Assembly (NCBI GenBank): GCA_964036275.1
Contig: OZ038434.1
Span: 20,511,879-20,575,878 of the forward strand
DNA: 64,000 nucleotides
Reading direction: 5' to 3'
From: Litoditis marina
Taxonomy: Eukaryota; Nematoda; Chromadorea; Rhabditida; Rhabditidae
Positions 25,641-39,056 of this stretch are shown here, one piece after another. The notes below the pieces were generated by a model. It saw only the letters and a list, made by a program, of their open reading frames with translations. It searched no databases and was not told the origin of the DNA. Each line of letters starts with the position of its first letter. The first letter of the stretch is position 1. The translations under genes and the position numbers were made by a program.

Positions 25641-26670
25641 TCCTCTCATGTGTAGAAACGTGAATGGAGTTGCGATTTTCGCCCTACGTGAGATTTAGTG
25701 TTCAAACTTGGTATTTTTGAACTCCTCTCATGTGTAGAAACTTAAAAATGTTTATCTTATTAGCATAAGTTGAAACAGTCCCGAAATAATTGAGTGGCGG
25801 TGCTAACCAAAAACACCCCCAAGTTGACGTGAATGGAGTTGCGATTTTCGCCCTACGCGAGATTTAGTGTTCAAACTTGGTATTTTTGAACTCCTCTCAT
25901 GTGTAGAAACTTAAAAATGTTCATCTTATTAGCATAAGTTAAAACAGTCCCGAAATAATTGAGTGGCGGTGCTAACCAAAAACACCCCCAAATTGACGTG
26001 AATGGAGTTGCGATTTTTGCCCTACGTGAGATTTAGTGTTCAAACTTGGTATTTTTGAACTCCTCTCATGTGTAGAAACTTAAAAATGTTCATCTTATTA
26101 GCATAAGTTAAAACAGTCCCGAAATAATTGAGTGGCGGTGCTAACCAAAAACACCCCCAAGTTGACGTGAATGGAGTTGCGATTTTCGCCCTACGCGAGA
26201 TTTAGTGTTCAAACTTGGTATTTTTGAACTCCTCTCATGTGTAGAAACTTAAAAATGTTCATCTTATTAGCATAAGTTAAAACAGTCCCGAAATAATTGA
26301 GTGGCGGTGCTAACCAAAAACACCCCCAAATTGACGTGAATGGAGTTGCGATTTTCGCCCTACGTGAGATTTAGTATTCAAACTTGGTATTTTTGAACTC
26401 CTCTCATGTGTAGAAACTTAAAAATGTGCATCTTATTAGCATAAGTTGAAACAGTCCCGAAATAATTGAGTGGCGGTGCTAACCAAAAACACCCCCAAGT
26501 TGACGTGAATGGAGTTGCGATTTTCGCCCTACGTGGGATTTAGTGTTCAAACTTGGTATTTTCTGAACTCCTCTCATGTGTAGAAACGTGAATGGAGTTG
26601 CGATTTTCGCCCTACGTGAGATTTAGTGTTCAAACTTGGTATTTTTGAACTCCTCTCATGTGTAGAAACT
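25640..26670 (+). repeat. Five monomers plus one 82-bp monomer, duplicated (928 bp)
   Basis: TGTAGAAACG starts at 25651 and 26579. In both places GTAGAAAC is fused directly to GTGAATGG, deleting 87 bp of the monomer and leaving an 82-bp unit. The deletion ends share AC, so it may have occurred between short direct repeats. The spacing of 928 bp equals five monomers plus 82 plus one extra base in a TTTTCTGAAC variant. The deletion happened once and was then copied along with its neighbours. Confidence 0.88.
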
Positions 26671-29600
26671 TAAAAATGTTTATCTTATTAGCATAAGTTG
26701 AAACAGTCCCGAAATAATTGAGTGGCGGTGCTAACCAAAAACACCCCCAAGTTGACGTGAATGGAGTTGCGATTTTCGCCCTACGCGAGATTTAGTGTTC
26801 AAACTTGGTATTTTTGAACTCCTCTCATGTGTAGAAACTTAAAAATGTTCATCTTATTAGCATAAGTTAAAACAGTCCCGAAATAATTGAGTGGCGGTGC
26901 TAACCAAAAACACCCCCAAATTGACGTGAATGGAGTTGCGATTTTTGCCCTACGTGAGATTTAGTGTTCAAACTTGGTATTTTTGAACTCCTCTCATGTG
27001 TAGAAACTTAAAAATGTTCATCTTATTAGCATAAGTTAAAACAGTCCCGAAATAATTGAGTGGCGGTGCTAACCAAAAACACCCCCAAATTGACGTGAAT
27101 GGAGTTGCGATTTTTGCCCTACGTGAGATTTAGTGTTCAAACTTGGTATTTTTGAACTCCCCTCATGTGTAGAAACTCAAAAATGTTCATCTTATTAGCA
27201 TAAGTTGAAACAGTCCCGAAATAATTGAGTGGCGGTGCTAACCAAAAACACCCCCAAATTGACGTGAATGGAGTTGCGATTTTTGCCCTACGTGAGATTT
27301 AGTGTTCAAACTTGGTATTTTTGAACTCCTCTCATGTGTAGAAACTCAAAAATGTTCATCTTATTAGCATAAGTTGAAACAGTCCTGAAATAATTGAGTG
27401 GCGGTGCTAACCAAAAACACCCCCAAATTGACGTGAATGGAGTTGCGATTTTCGCCCTACGTGAGATTTAGTATTCAAACTTGGTATTTTTGAACTCCTC
27501 TCATGTGTAGAAACTTAAAAATGTTCATCTTATTTGCATAAGTTGAAACAGTCCCGAAATAATTGAGTGGCCGTGCTAACCAAAAACACCCCCAAGTTGA
27601 CGTGAATGGAGTTGCGATTTTCGCCCTACGTGAGATTTACTATTCAAACTTGGTATTTTTGAACTCCTCTCATGTGTAGAAACTTAAAAATGTTCATCTT
27701 ATTTGTATAAGTTGAAACAGTCCCGAAATAATTGAGTGGCGGTGCTAACCAAAAACACCCCCAAGTTGACGTGAATGGAGTTGCGATTTTCGCCCTACGT
27801 GAGATTTAGTATTCAAACTTGGTATTTTTGAACTCCTCTCATGTGTAGAAACTTAAAAATGTTCATCTTATTTGTATAAGTTGGAACAGTCCCGAAATAA
27901 TTGAGTGGCGGTGCTAACCAAAAACACCCCCAAGTTGACGTGAATGGAGTTGCGATTTTCGCCCTACGTGAGATTTAGTATTCAAACTTGGTATTTTTGA
28001 ACTCCCCTCATGTGTAGAAACTCAAAAATGTTCATCTTATTAGCATAAGTTGAAACAGTCCCGAAATAATTGAGTGGCGGTGCTAACCAAAAACACCCCC
28101 AAATTGACGTGAATGGAGTTGCGATTTTTGCCCTACGTGAGATTTAGTGTTCAAACTTGGTATTTTTGAACTCCTCTCATGTGTAGAAACTCAAAAATGT
28201 TCATCTTATTAGCATAAGTTGAAACAGTCCTGAAATAATTGAGTGGCGGTGCTAACCAAAAACACCCCCAAATTGACGTGAATGGAGTTGCGATTTTCGC
28301 CCTACGTGAGATTTAGTGTTCAAACTTGGTATTTTTGAACTCCCCTCATGTGTAGAAACTCAAAAATGTTCATCTTATTAGCATAAGTTGAAACAGTCCC
28401 GAAATAATTGAGTGGCGGTGCTAACCAAAAACACCCCCAAGTTGACGTGAATGGAGTTGCGATTTTCGCCCTACGTGAGATTTAGTGTTCAAACTTGGTA
28501 TTTTTGAACTCCTCTCATGTGTAGAAACTTAAAAATGTTCATCTTATTAGCATAAGTTAAAACAGTCCCGAAATAATTGAGTGGCGGTGCTAACCAAAAA
28601 CACCCCCAAATTGACGTGAATGGAGTTGCGATTTTTGCCCTACGTGAGATTTAGTGTTCAAACTTGGTATTTTTGAACTCCCCTCATGTGTAGAAACTCA
28701 AAAATGTTCATCTTATTAGCATAAGTTGAAACAGTCCCGAAATAATTGAGTGGCGGTGCTAACCAAAAACACCCCCAAATTGACGTGAATGGAGTTGCGA
28801 TTTTTGCCCTACGTGAGATTTAGTGTTCAAACTTGGTATTTTTGAACTCCTCTCATGTGTAGAAACTCAAAAATGTTCATCTTATTAGCATAAGTTGAAA
28901 CAGTCCTGAAATAATTGAGTGGCGGTGCTAACCAAAAACACCCCCAAATTGACGTGAATGGAGTTGCGATTTTCGCCCTACGTGAGATTTAGTATTCAAA
29001 CTTGGTATTTTTGAACTCCTCTCATGTGTAGAAACTTAAAAATGTTCATCTTATTTGCATAAGTTGAAACAGTCCCGAAATAATTGAGTGGCCGTGCTAA
29101 CCAAAAACACCCCCAAGTTGACGTGAATGGAGTTGCGATTTTCGCCCTACGTGAGATTTACTATTCAAACTTGGTATTTTTGAACTCCTCTCATGTGTAG
29201 AAACTTAAAAATGTTCATCTTATTTGTATAAGTTGAAACAGTCCCGAAATAATTGAGTGGCGGTGCTAACCAAAAACACCCCCAAGTTGACGTGAATGGA
29301 GTTGCGATTTTCGCCCTACGTGAGATTTAGTATTCAAACTTGGTATTTTTGAACTCCTCTCATGTGTAGAAACTTAAAAATGTTCATCTTATTTGTATAA
29401 GTTGGAACAGTCCCGAAATAATTGAGTGGCGGTGCTAACCAAAAACACCCCCAAGTTGACGTGAATGGAGTTGCGATTTTCGCCCTACGTGAGATTTAGT
29501 ATTCAAACTTGGTATTTTTGAACTCCCCTCATGTGTAGAAACTCAAAAATGTTCATCTTATTAGCATAAGTTGAAACAGTCCCGAAATAATTGAGTGGCG

Positions 29601-31234
29601 GTGCTAACCAAAAACACCCCCAAATTGACGTGAATGGAGTTGCGATTTTTGCCCTACGTGAGATTTAGTGTTCAAACTTGGTATTTTTGAACTCCTCTCA
29701 TGTGTAGAAACTCAAAAATGTTCATCTTATTAGCATAAGTTGAAACAGTCCTGAAATAATTGAGTGGCGGTGCTAACCAAAAACACCCCCAAATTGACGT
29801 GAATGGAGTTGCGATTTTCGCCCTACGTGAGATTTAGTGTTCAAACTTGGTATTTTTGAACTCCCCTCATGTGTAGAAACTCAAAAATGTTCATCTTATT
29901 AGCATAAGTTGAAACAGTCCCGAAATAATTGAGTGGCGGTGCTAACCAAAAACACCCCCAAATTGACGTGAATGGAGTTGCGATTTTTGCCCTACGTGAG
30001 ATTTAGTGTTCAAACTTGGTATTTTTGAACTCCTCTCATGTGTAGAAACTCAAAAATGTTCATCTTATTAGCATAAGTTGAAACAGTCCTGAAATAATTG
30101 AGTGGCGGTGCTAACCAAAAACACCCCCAAATTGACGTGAATGGAGTTGCGATTTTCGCCCTACGTGAGATTTAGTATTCAAACTTGGTATTTTTGAACT
30201 CCTCTCATGTGTAGAAACTTAAAAATGTTCATCTTATTTGCATAAGTTGAAACAGTCCCGAAATAATTGAGTGGCCGTGCTAACCAAAAACACCCCCAAG
30301 TTGACGTGAATGGAGTTGCGATTTTCGCCCTACGTGAGATTTACTATTCAAACTTGGTATTTTTGAACTCCTCTCATGTGTAGAAACTTAAAAATGTTCA
30401 TCTTATTTGTATAAGTTGAAACAGTCCCGAAATAATTGAGTGGCGGTGCTAACCAAAAACACCCCCAAGTTGACGTGAATGGAGTTGCGATTTTCGCCCT
30501 ACGTGAGATTTAGTATTCAAACTTGGTATTTTTGAACTCCTCTCATGTGTAGAAACTTAAAAATGTTCATCTTATTTGCATAAGTTGAAACAGTCCCGAA
30601 ATAATTGAGTGGCCGTGCTAACCAAAAACACCCCCAAGTTGACGTGAATGGAGTTGCGATTTTCGCCCTACGTGAGATTTACTATTCAAACTTGGTATTT
30701 TTGAACTCCTCTCATGTGTAGAAACTTAAAAATGTTCATCTTATTTGTATAAGTTGAAACAGTCCCGAAATAATTGAGTGGCGGTGCTAACCAAAAACAC
30801 CCCCAAGTTGACGTGAATGGAGTTGCGATTTTCGCCCTACGTGAGATTTAGTATTCAAACTTGGTATTTTTGAACTCCTCTCATGTGTAGAAACTTAAAA
30901 ATGTGCATCTTATTAGCATAAGTTGAAACAGTCCCGAAATAATTGAGTGGCGGTGCTAACCAAAAACACCCCCAAGTTGACGTGAATGGAGTTGCGATTT
31001 TCGCCCTACGTGAGATTTAGTGTTCAAACTTGGTATTTTTGAACTCCTCAAATGTGTAGAAACTTAAAAATGTTCATCTTATTTGTATAAGTTGAAACAG
31101 TCCCGAAATAATTGAGTGGCGGTGCTAACCAAAAACACCCCCAAGTTGACGTGAATGGAGTTGCGATTTTCGCCCTACGTGAGATTTAGTATTCAAACTT
31201 GGTATTTTTGAACTCCTCTCATGTGTAGAAACTT
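26670..31234 (+). repeat. Satellite with 9-monomer HOR (1,521 bp), related to 1-5725
   Basis: CTATTC starts at 27640 and 29161, and TTGGAACAG at 27881 and 29402; both steps are exactly 9 x 169 = 1,521 bp. Later CTATTC copies at 30344 and 30682 follow after seven and two monomers. The CCTCAAATG and GTGCATC variants around 30904-31042 otherwise occur together only in the first 3.1 kb of the window. This places both stretches in the same sequence subfamily, on either side of the palindrome. Confidence 0.85.
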
Positions 31235-34200
31235 AAAAATGTTCATCTTATTTGTATAAGTTGAAACAGTCCCGAAATAATTGAGTGGCGGTGCTAACCA
31301 AAAACACCCCCAAGTTGACGTGAATGGAGTTGCGATTTTCGCCCTACGTGAGATTTAGTATTCAAACTTGGTATTTTTGAACTCCCCTCATGTGTAGAAA
31401 CTCAAAAATGTTCATCTTATTAGCATAAGTTGAAACAGTCCCGAAATAATTGAGTGGCGGTGCTAACCAAAAACACCCCCAAATTGACGTGAATGGAGTT
31501 GCGATTTTTGCCCTACGTGAGATTTAGTGTTCAAACTTGGTATTTTTGAACTCCTCTCATGTGTAGAAACTCAAAAATGTTCATCTTATTAGCATAAGTT
31601 GAAACAGTCCTGAAATAATTGAGTGGCGGTGCTAACCAAAAACACCCCCAAATTGACGTGAATGGAGTTGCGATTTTTGCCCTACGTGAGATTTAGTGTT
31701 CAAACTTGGTATTTTTGAACTCCCCTCATGTGTAGAAACTCAAAAATGTTCATCTTATTAGCATAAGTTGAAACAGTCCCGAAATAATTGAGTGGCGGTG
31801 CTAACCAAAAACACCCCCAAATTGACGTGAATGGAGTTGCGATTTTCGCCCTACGTGAGATTTAGTATTCAAACTTGGTATTTTTGAACTCCTCTCATGT
31901 GTAGAAACTTAAAAATGTTCATCTTATTTGCATAAGTTGAAACAGTCCCGAAATAATTGAGTGGCGGTGCTAACCAAAAACACCCCCAAGTTGACGTGAA
32001 TGGAGTTGCGATTTTCGCCCTACGTGAGATTTAGTATTCAAACTTGGACAGTCCCGAAATAATTGAGTGGCCGTGCTAACCAAAAACACCCCCTAGTTGA
32101 CGTGAATGGAGTTGCGATTTTCCCCCTACGTGGGATTTAGTGTTCAAACTTGGTATTTTTGAACTCCTCTCATGTGTAGAAACTCAAAAATGTTCATCTT
32201 ATTTGCATAAGTTGAAACAGTCCCGAAATAATTGAGTGGCGGTGCTAACCAAAAACACCCCCAAATTGACGTGAATGGAGTTGCGATTTTCGCCCTACGT
32301 GAGATTTAGTGTTCAAACTTGGTATTTTTGAACTCCTCTCATGTGGAGAAACTCAAAAATGTTCATCTTATTTGCATAAGTTGAAACAGTCCCGAAATAA
32401 TTGAGTGGCGGTGCTAACCAAAAACACCCCCAAATTGACGCGAATGGAGTTGCGATTTTTGCCCTACGTGAGATTTAGTGTTCAAACTTGGTATTTTTGA
32501 ACTCCCCTCATGTGTAGAAACTCAAAAATGTTTATCTTATTAGCATAAGTTGAAACAGTCCCGAAATAATTGAGTGGCGGTGCTAACCAAAAACACCCCC
32601 AAGTTGACGTGAATGGAGTTGCGATTTTCGCCCTACGTGAGATTTAGTGTTCAAACTTGGTATTTTTGAACTCCTTTCATGTGTAGAAACTTCAAAATGT
32701 TCATCTTATTAGCATAAGTTGAAACAGTCCCGAAATAATTGAGTGGCGGTGCTAACCAAAAACACCCCCAAGTTGACGTGAATGGAGTTGCGATTTTCGC
32801 CCTACGTGGGATTTAGTGTTCAAACTTGGTATTTTCTGAACTCCTCTCATGTGTAGAAACTCAAAAATGTTCATATTATTTGCATAAGTTGAAACAGTCC
32901 CGAAATAATTGAGTGGCGGTGCTAACCAAAAACACCCCCAAATTGACGTGAATGGAGTTGCGATTTTCGCCCTACGTGAGATTTAGTGTTCAAACTTGGT
33001 ATTTTTGAACTCCTCTCATGTGTAGAAACTCAAAAATGTTCATCTTATTTGCATAAGTTGAAACTGTCCCGAAATAATTGAGTGGCGGTGCTAACCAAAA
33101 ACACCCCCAAATTGACGTGAATGGAGTTGCGATTTTCGCCCTACGTGAGATTTAGTGTTCAAACTTGGTATTTTTGAACTCCCCTCATGTGTGGAAACTC
33201 AAAAATGTTTATCTTATTTGCATAAGTTGAAACAGTCCCGAAATAATTGAGTGGCCGTGCTAACCAAAAACACCCCCTAGTTGACGTGAATGGAGTTGCG
33301 ATTTTCCCCCTACGTGGGATTTAGTGTTCAAACTTGGTATTTTTGAACTCCTCTCATGTGTAGAAACTCAAAAATGTTCATCTTATTTGCATAAGTTGAA
33401 ACAGTCCCGAAATAATTGAGTGGCGGTGCTAACCAAAAACACCCCCAAATTGACGTGAATGGAGTTGCGATTTTCGCCCTACGTGAGATTTAGTGTTCAA
33501 ACTTGGTGTTTTTGAACTCCCCTCATGTGTAGAAACTCAAAAATGTTCGTCTTATTAGCATAAGTTGAAACAGTCCCGAAATAATTGAGTGGCGGTGCTA
33601 ACCAAAAACACCTCCAAGTTGACGTGAATGGAGTTGCGATTTTCGCCCTACGTGAGATTTAGTGTTCAAACTTGGTATTTTTGAACTCCTCTCATGTGTA
33701 GAAACTTAAAAATGTTCATCTTATTTGCATAAGTTGAAACAGTCCCGAAATAATTGAGTGGCCGTGCTAACCAAAAACACCCCCAAGTTGACGTGAATGG
33801 AGTTGCGATTTTCGCCCTACGTGAGATTTAGTGTTCAAACTTGGTATTTTTGAACTCCTCTCATGTGTAGAAACTTAAAAATGTTCATCTTATTAGCATA
33901 AGTTGAAACAGTCCCGAAATAATTGAGTGGCGGTGCTAACCAAAAACACCCCCAAGTTGACGTGAATGGAGTTGCGATTTTCGCCCTACGTGGGATTTAG
34001 TGTTCAAACTTGGTATTTTTGAACTCCTCTCATGTGTAGAAACTTAAAAATGTTCATCTTATTAGCATAAGTTGAAACAGTCCCGAAATAATTGAGTGGC
34101 GGTGCTAACCAAAAACACCCCCAAGTTGACGTGAATGGAGTTGCGATTTTCGCCCTACGTGGGGTTAAGTGTTCAAACTTGGTATTTTCTGAACTCCTCT

Positions 34201-34722
34201 CATGTGTAGAAACTCAAAAATGTTCATCTTATTTGAATAAGTTGAAACAGTCCCGAAATAATTGAGTGGCGGTGCTAACCAAAAACACCCCCAAGTTGAC
34301 GTGAATGGAGTTGCGATTTTCGCCCTACGTGGGATTTAGTGTTCACACTTGGTATTTTTGAACTCCTCTCATGTGGAGAAACTCAAAAATGTTCATCTTA
34401 TTTGCATAAGTTGAAACAGTCCCGAAATAATTGAGTGGCGGTGCTAACCAAAAACACCCCCAAATTGACGCGAATGGAGTTGCGATTTTTGCCCTACGTG
34501 AGATTTAGTGTTCAAACTTGGTATTTTTGAACTCCCCTCATGTGTAGAAACTCAAAAATGTTTATCTTATTAGCATAAGTTGAAACAGTCCCGAAATAAT
34601 TGAGTGGCGGTGCTAACCAAAAACACCCCCAAGTTGACGTGAATGGAGTTGCGATTTTCGCCCTACGTGAGATTTAGTGTTCAAACTTGGTATTTTTGAA
34701 CTCTTTTCATGTGTAGAAACTT
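31235..34722 (+). repeat. 3,488-bp tandem duplication, copy 1 (21 monomers)
   Basis: This copy starts at the AAAAATG following ACTT at 31231-31234 and ends at the ACTT closing the CTCTTTTCAT monomer (34701-34722). It includes a truncated 106-bp monomer at about 32048, where CTTGG is fused to ACAGTCCCG with 63 bp lost. It also carries the marker CCTCCAAGTT at 33611. Three other variants shared with copy 2 are CCCCCTAG, TGTGGAAACTC and the GGGGTTAAG form. Confidence 0.85.
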
Positions 34723-37700
34723 AAAAATGTTCATCTTATTTGTATAAGTTGAAACAGTCCCGAAATAATTGAGTGGCGGTGCTAACCAAAAACACCCCCA
34801 AGTTGACGTGAATGGAGTTGCGATTTTCGCCCTACGTGAGATTTAGTATTCAAACTTGGTATTTTTGAACTCCCCTCATGTGTAGAAACTCAAAAATGTT
34901 CATCTTATTAGCATAAGTTGAAACAGTCCCGAAATAATTGAGTGGCGGTGCTAACCAAAAACACCCCCAAATTGACGTGAATGGAGTTGCGATTTTTGCC
35001 CTACGTGAGATTTAGTGTTCAAACTTGGTATTTTTGAACTCCTCTCATGTGTAGAAACTCAAAAATGTTCATCTTATTAGCATAAGTTGAAACAGTCCTG
35101 AAATAATTGAGTGGCGGTGCTAACCAAAAACACCCCCAAATTGACGTGAATGGAGTTGCGATTTTTGCCCTACGTGAGATTTAGTGTTCAAACTTGGTAT
35201 TTTTGAACTCCCCTCATGTGTAGAAACTCAAAAATGTTCATATTATTAGCATAAGTTGAAACAGTCCCGAAATAATTGAGTGGCGGTGCTAACCAAAAAC
35301 ACCCCCAAATTGACGTGAATGGAGTTGCGATTTTCGCCCTACGTGAGATTTAGTATTCAAACTTGGTATTTTTGAACTCCTCTCATGTGTAGAAACTTAA
35401 AAATGTTCATCTTATTTGCATAAGTTGAAACAGTCCCGAAATAATTGAGTGGCGGTGCTAACCAAAAACACCCCCAAGTTGACGTGAATGGAGTTGCGAT
35501 TTTCGCCCTACGTGAGATTTAGTATTCAAACTTGGACAGTCCCGAAATAATTGAGTGGCCGTGCTAACCAAAAACACCCCCTAGTTGACGTGAATGGAGT
35601 TGCGATTTTCCCCCTACGTGGGATTTAGTGTTCAAACTTGGTATTTTTGAACTCCTCTCATGTGTAGAAACTCAAAAATGTTCATCTTATTTGCATAAGT
35701 TGAAACAGTCCCGAAATAATTGAGTGGCGGTGCTAACCAAAAACACCCCCAAATTGACGTGAATGGAGTTGCGATTTTCGCCCTACGTGAGATTTAGTGT
35801 TCAAACTTGGTATTTTTGAACTCCTCTCATGTGGAGAAACTCAAAAATGTTCATCTTATTTGCATAAGTTGAAACAGTCCCGAAATAATTGAGTGGCGGT
35901 GCTAACCAAAAACACCCCCAAATTGACGCGAATGGAGTTGCGATTTTTGCCCTACGTGAGATTTAGTGTTCAAACTTGGTATTTTTGAACTCCCCTCATG
36001 TGTAGAAACTCAAAAATGTTTATCTTATTAGCATAAGTTGAAACAGTCCCGAAATAATTGAGTGGCGGTGCTAACCAAAAACACCCCCAAGTTGACGTGA
36101 ATGGAGTTGCGATTTTCGCCCTACGTGAGATTTAGTGTTCAAACTTGGTATTTTTGAACTCCTTTCATGTGTAGAAACTTCAAAATGTTCATCTTATTAG
36201 CATAAGTTGAAACAGTCCCGAAATAATTGAGTGGCGGTGCTAACCAAAAACACCCCCAAGTTGACGTGAATGGAGTTGCGATTTTCGCCCTACGTGGGAT
36301 TTAGTGTTCAAACTTGGTATTTTCTGAACTCCTCTCATGTGTAGAAACTCAAGAATGTTCATATTATTTGCATAAGTTGAAACAGTCCCGAAATAATTGA
36401 GTGGCGGTGCTAACCAAAAACACCCCCAAATTGACGTAAATGAAGTTGCGATTTTCGCCCTACGTGGGATTTAGTGTTCAAACTTGGTATTTTTGAACTC
36501 CTCTCATGTGTAGAAACTCAAAAATGTTCATCTTATTTGCATAAGTTGAAACAGTCCCGAAATAATTGAGTGGCGGTGCTAACCAAAAACACCCCCAAAT
36601 TGACGTGAATGGAGTTGCGATTTTCGCCCTACGTGAGATTTAGTGTTCAAACTTGGTATTTTTGAACTCCTCTCATGTGGAGAAACTCAAAAATGTTCAT
36701 CTTATTTGCATAAGTTGAAACAGTCCCGAAATAATTGAGTGGCGGTGCTAACCAAAAACACCCCCAAATTGACGCGAATGGAGTTGCGATTTTTGCCCTA
36801 CGTGAGATTTAGTGTTCAAACTTGGTATTTTTGAACTCCCCTCATGTGTAGAAACTCAAAAATGTTTATCTTATTAGCATAAGTTGAAACAGTCCCGAAA
36901 TAATTGAGTGGCGGTGCTAACCAAAAACACCCCCAAGTTGACGTGAATGGAGTTGCGATTTTCGCCCTACGTGAGATTTAGTGTTCAAACTTGGTATTTT
37001 TGAACTCCTTTCATGTGTAGAAACTTCAAAATGTTCATCTTATTAGCATAAGTTGAAACAGTCCCGAAATAATTGAGTGGCGGTGCTAACCAAAAACACC
37101 CCCAAGTTGACGTGAATGGAGTTGCGATTTTCGCCCTACGTGGGATTTAGTGTTCAAACTTGGTATTTTCTGAACTCCTCTCATGTGTAGAAACTCAAGA
37201 ATGTTCATATTATTTGCATAAGTTGAAACAGTCCCGAAATAATTGAGTGGCGGTGCTAACCAAAAACACCCCCAAATTGACGTGAATGGAGTTGCGATTT
37301 TCGCCCTACGTGAGATTTAGTGTTCAAACTTGGTATTTTTGAACTCCTCTCATGTGTAGAAACTCAAAAATGTTCATCTTATTTGCATAAGTTGAAACTG
37401 TCCCGAAATAATTGAGTGGCGGTGCTAACCAAAAACACCCCCAAATTGACGTGAATGGAGTTGCGATTTTCGCCCTACGTGAGATTTAGTGTTCAAACTT
37501 GGTATTTTTGAACTCCCCTCATGTGTGGAAACTCAAAAATGTTTATCTTATTTGCATAAGTTGAAACAGTCCCGAAATAATTGAGTGGCCGTGCTAACCA
37601 AAAACACCCCCTAGTTGACGTGAATGGAGTTGCGATTTTCCCCCTACGTGGGATTTAGTGTTCAAACTTGGTATTTTTGAACTCCTCTCATGTGTAGAAA

Positions 37701-39056
37701 CTCAAAAATGTTCATCTTATTTGCATAAGTTGAAACAGTCCCGAAATAATTGAGTGGCGGTGCTAACCAAAAACACCCCCAAATTGACGTGAATGGAGTT
37801 GCGATTTTCGCCCTACGTGAGATTTAGTGTTCAAACTTGGTGTTTTTGAACTCCCCTCATGTGTAGAAACTCAAAAATGTTCGTCTTATTAGCATAAGTT
37901 GAAACAGTCCCGAAATAATTGAGTGGCGGTGCTAACCAAAAACACCTCCAAGTTGACGTGAATGGAGTTGCGATTTTCGCCCTACGTGAGATTTAGTGTT
38001 CAAACTTGGTATTTTTGAACTCCTCTCATGTGTAGAAACTTAAAAATGTTCATCTTATTTGCATAAGTTGAAACAGTCCCGAAATAATTGAGTGGCCGTG
38101 CTAACCAAAAACACCCCCAAGTTGACGTGAATGGAGTTGCGATTTTCGCCCTACGTGAGATTTAGTGTTCAAACTTGGTATTTTTGAACTCCTCTCATGT
38201 GTAGAAACTTAAAAATGTTCATCTTATTAGCATAAGTTGAAACAGTCCCGAAATAATTGAGTGGCGGTGCTAACCAAAAACACCCCCAAGTTGACGTGAA
38301 TGGAGTTGCGATTTTCGCCCTACGTGGGATTTAGTGTTCAAACTTGGTATTTTTGAACTCCTCTCATGTGTAGAAACTTAAAAATGTTCATCTTATTAGC
38401 ATAAGTTGAAACAGTCCCGAAATAATTGAGTGGCGGTGCTAACCAAAAACACCCCCAAGTTGACGTGAATGGAGTTGCGATTTTCGCCCTACGTGGGGTT
38501 AAGTGTTCAAACTTGGTATTTTCTGAACTCCTCTCATGTGTAGAAACTCAAAAATGTTCATCTTATTTGAATAAGTTGAAACAGTCCCGAAATAATTGAG
38601 TGGCGGTGCTAACCAAAAACACCCCCAAGTTGACGTGAATGGAGTTGCGATTTTCGCCCTACGTGGGATTTAGTGTTCACACTTGGTATTTTTGAACTCC
38701 TCTCATGTGGAGAAACTCAAAAATGTTCATCTTATTTGCATAAGTTGAAACAGTCCCGAAATAATTGAGTGGCGGTGCTAACCAAAAACACCCCCAAATT
38801 GACGCGAATGGAGTTGCGATTTTTGCCCTACGTGAGATTTAGTGTTCAAACTTGGTATTTTTGAACTCCCCTCATGTGTAGAAACTCAAAAATGTTTATC
38901 TTATTAGCATAAGTTGAAACAGTCCCGAAATAATTGAGTGGCGGTGCTAACCAAAAACACCCCCAAGTTGACGTGAATGGAGTTGCGATTTTCGCCCTAC
39001 GTGAGATTTAGTGTTCAAACTTGGTATTTTTGAACTCTTTTCATGTGTAGAAACTT
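34723..39056 (+). repeat. 3,488-bp tandem duplication, copy 2, expanded to 4,334 bp
   Basis: Markers recur from copy 1: the CTTGG-ACAGT fusion at 32048 and 35536 (3,488 bp apart), then CCTCCAAG at 33611 and 37945 and CTCTTTTCAT at 34701 and 39035 (both 4,334 bp apart). The difference, 846 bp, equals an internal tandem duplication of five monomers plus one base. That is seen directly as AAGAATGTTC at 36351 and 37197. The order of events is therefore readable: first the 21-monomer duplication, then a 5-monomer one inside copy 2. The joint at 34722/34723 is a hybrid monomer: left half like 39035, right half like 31235. Confidence 0.88.
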
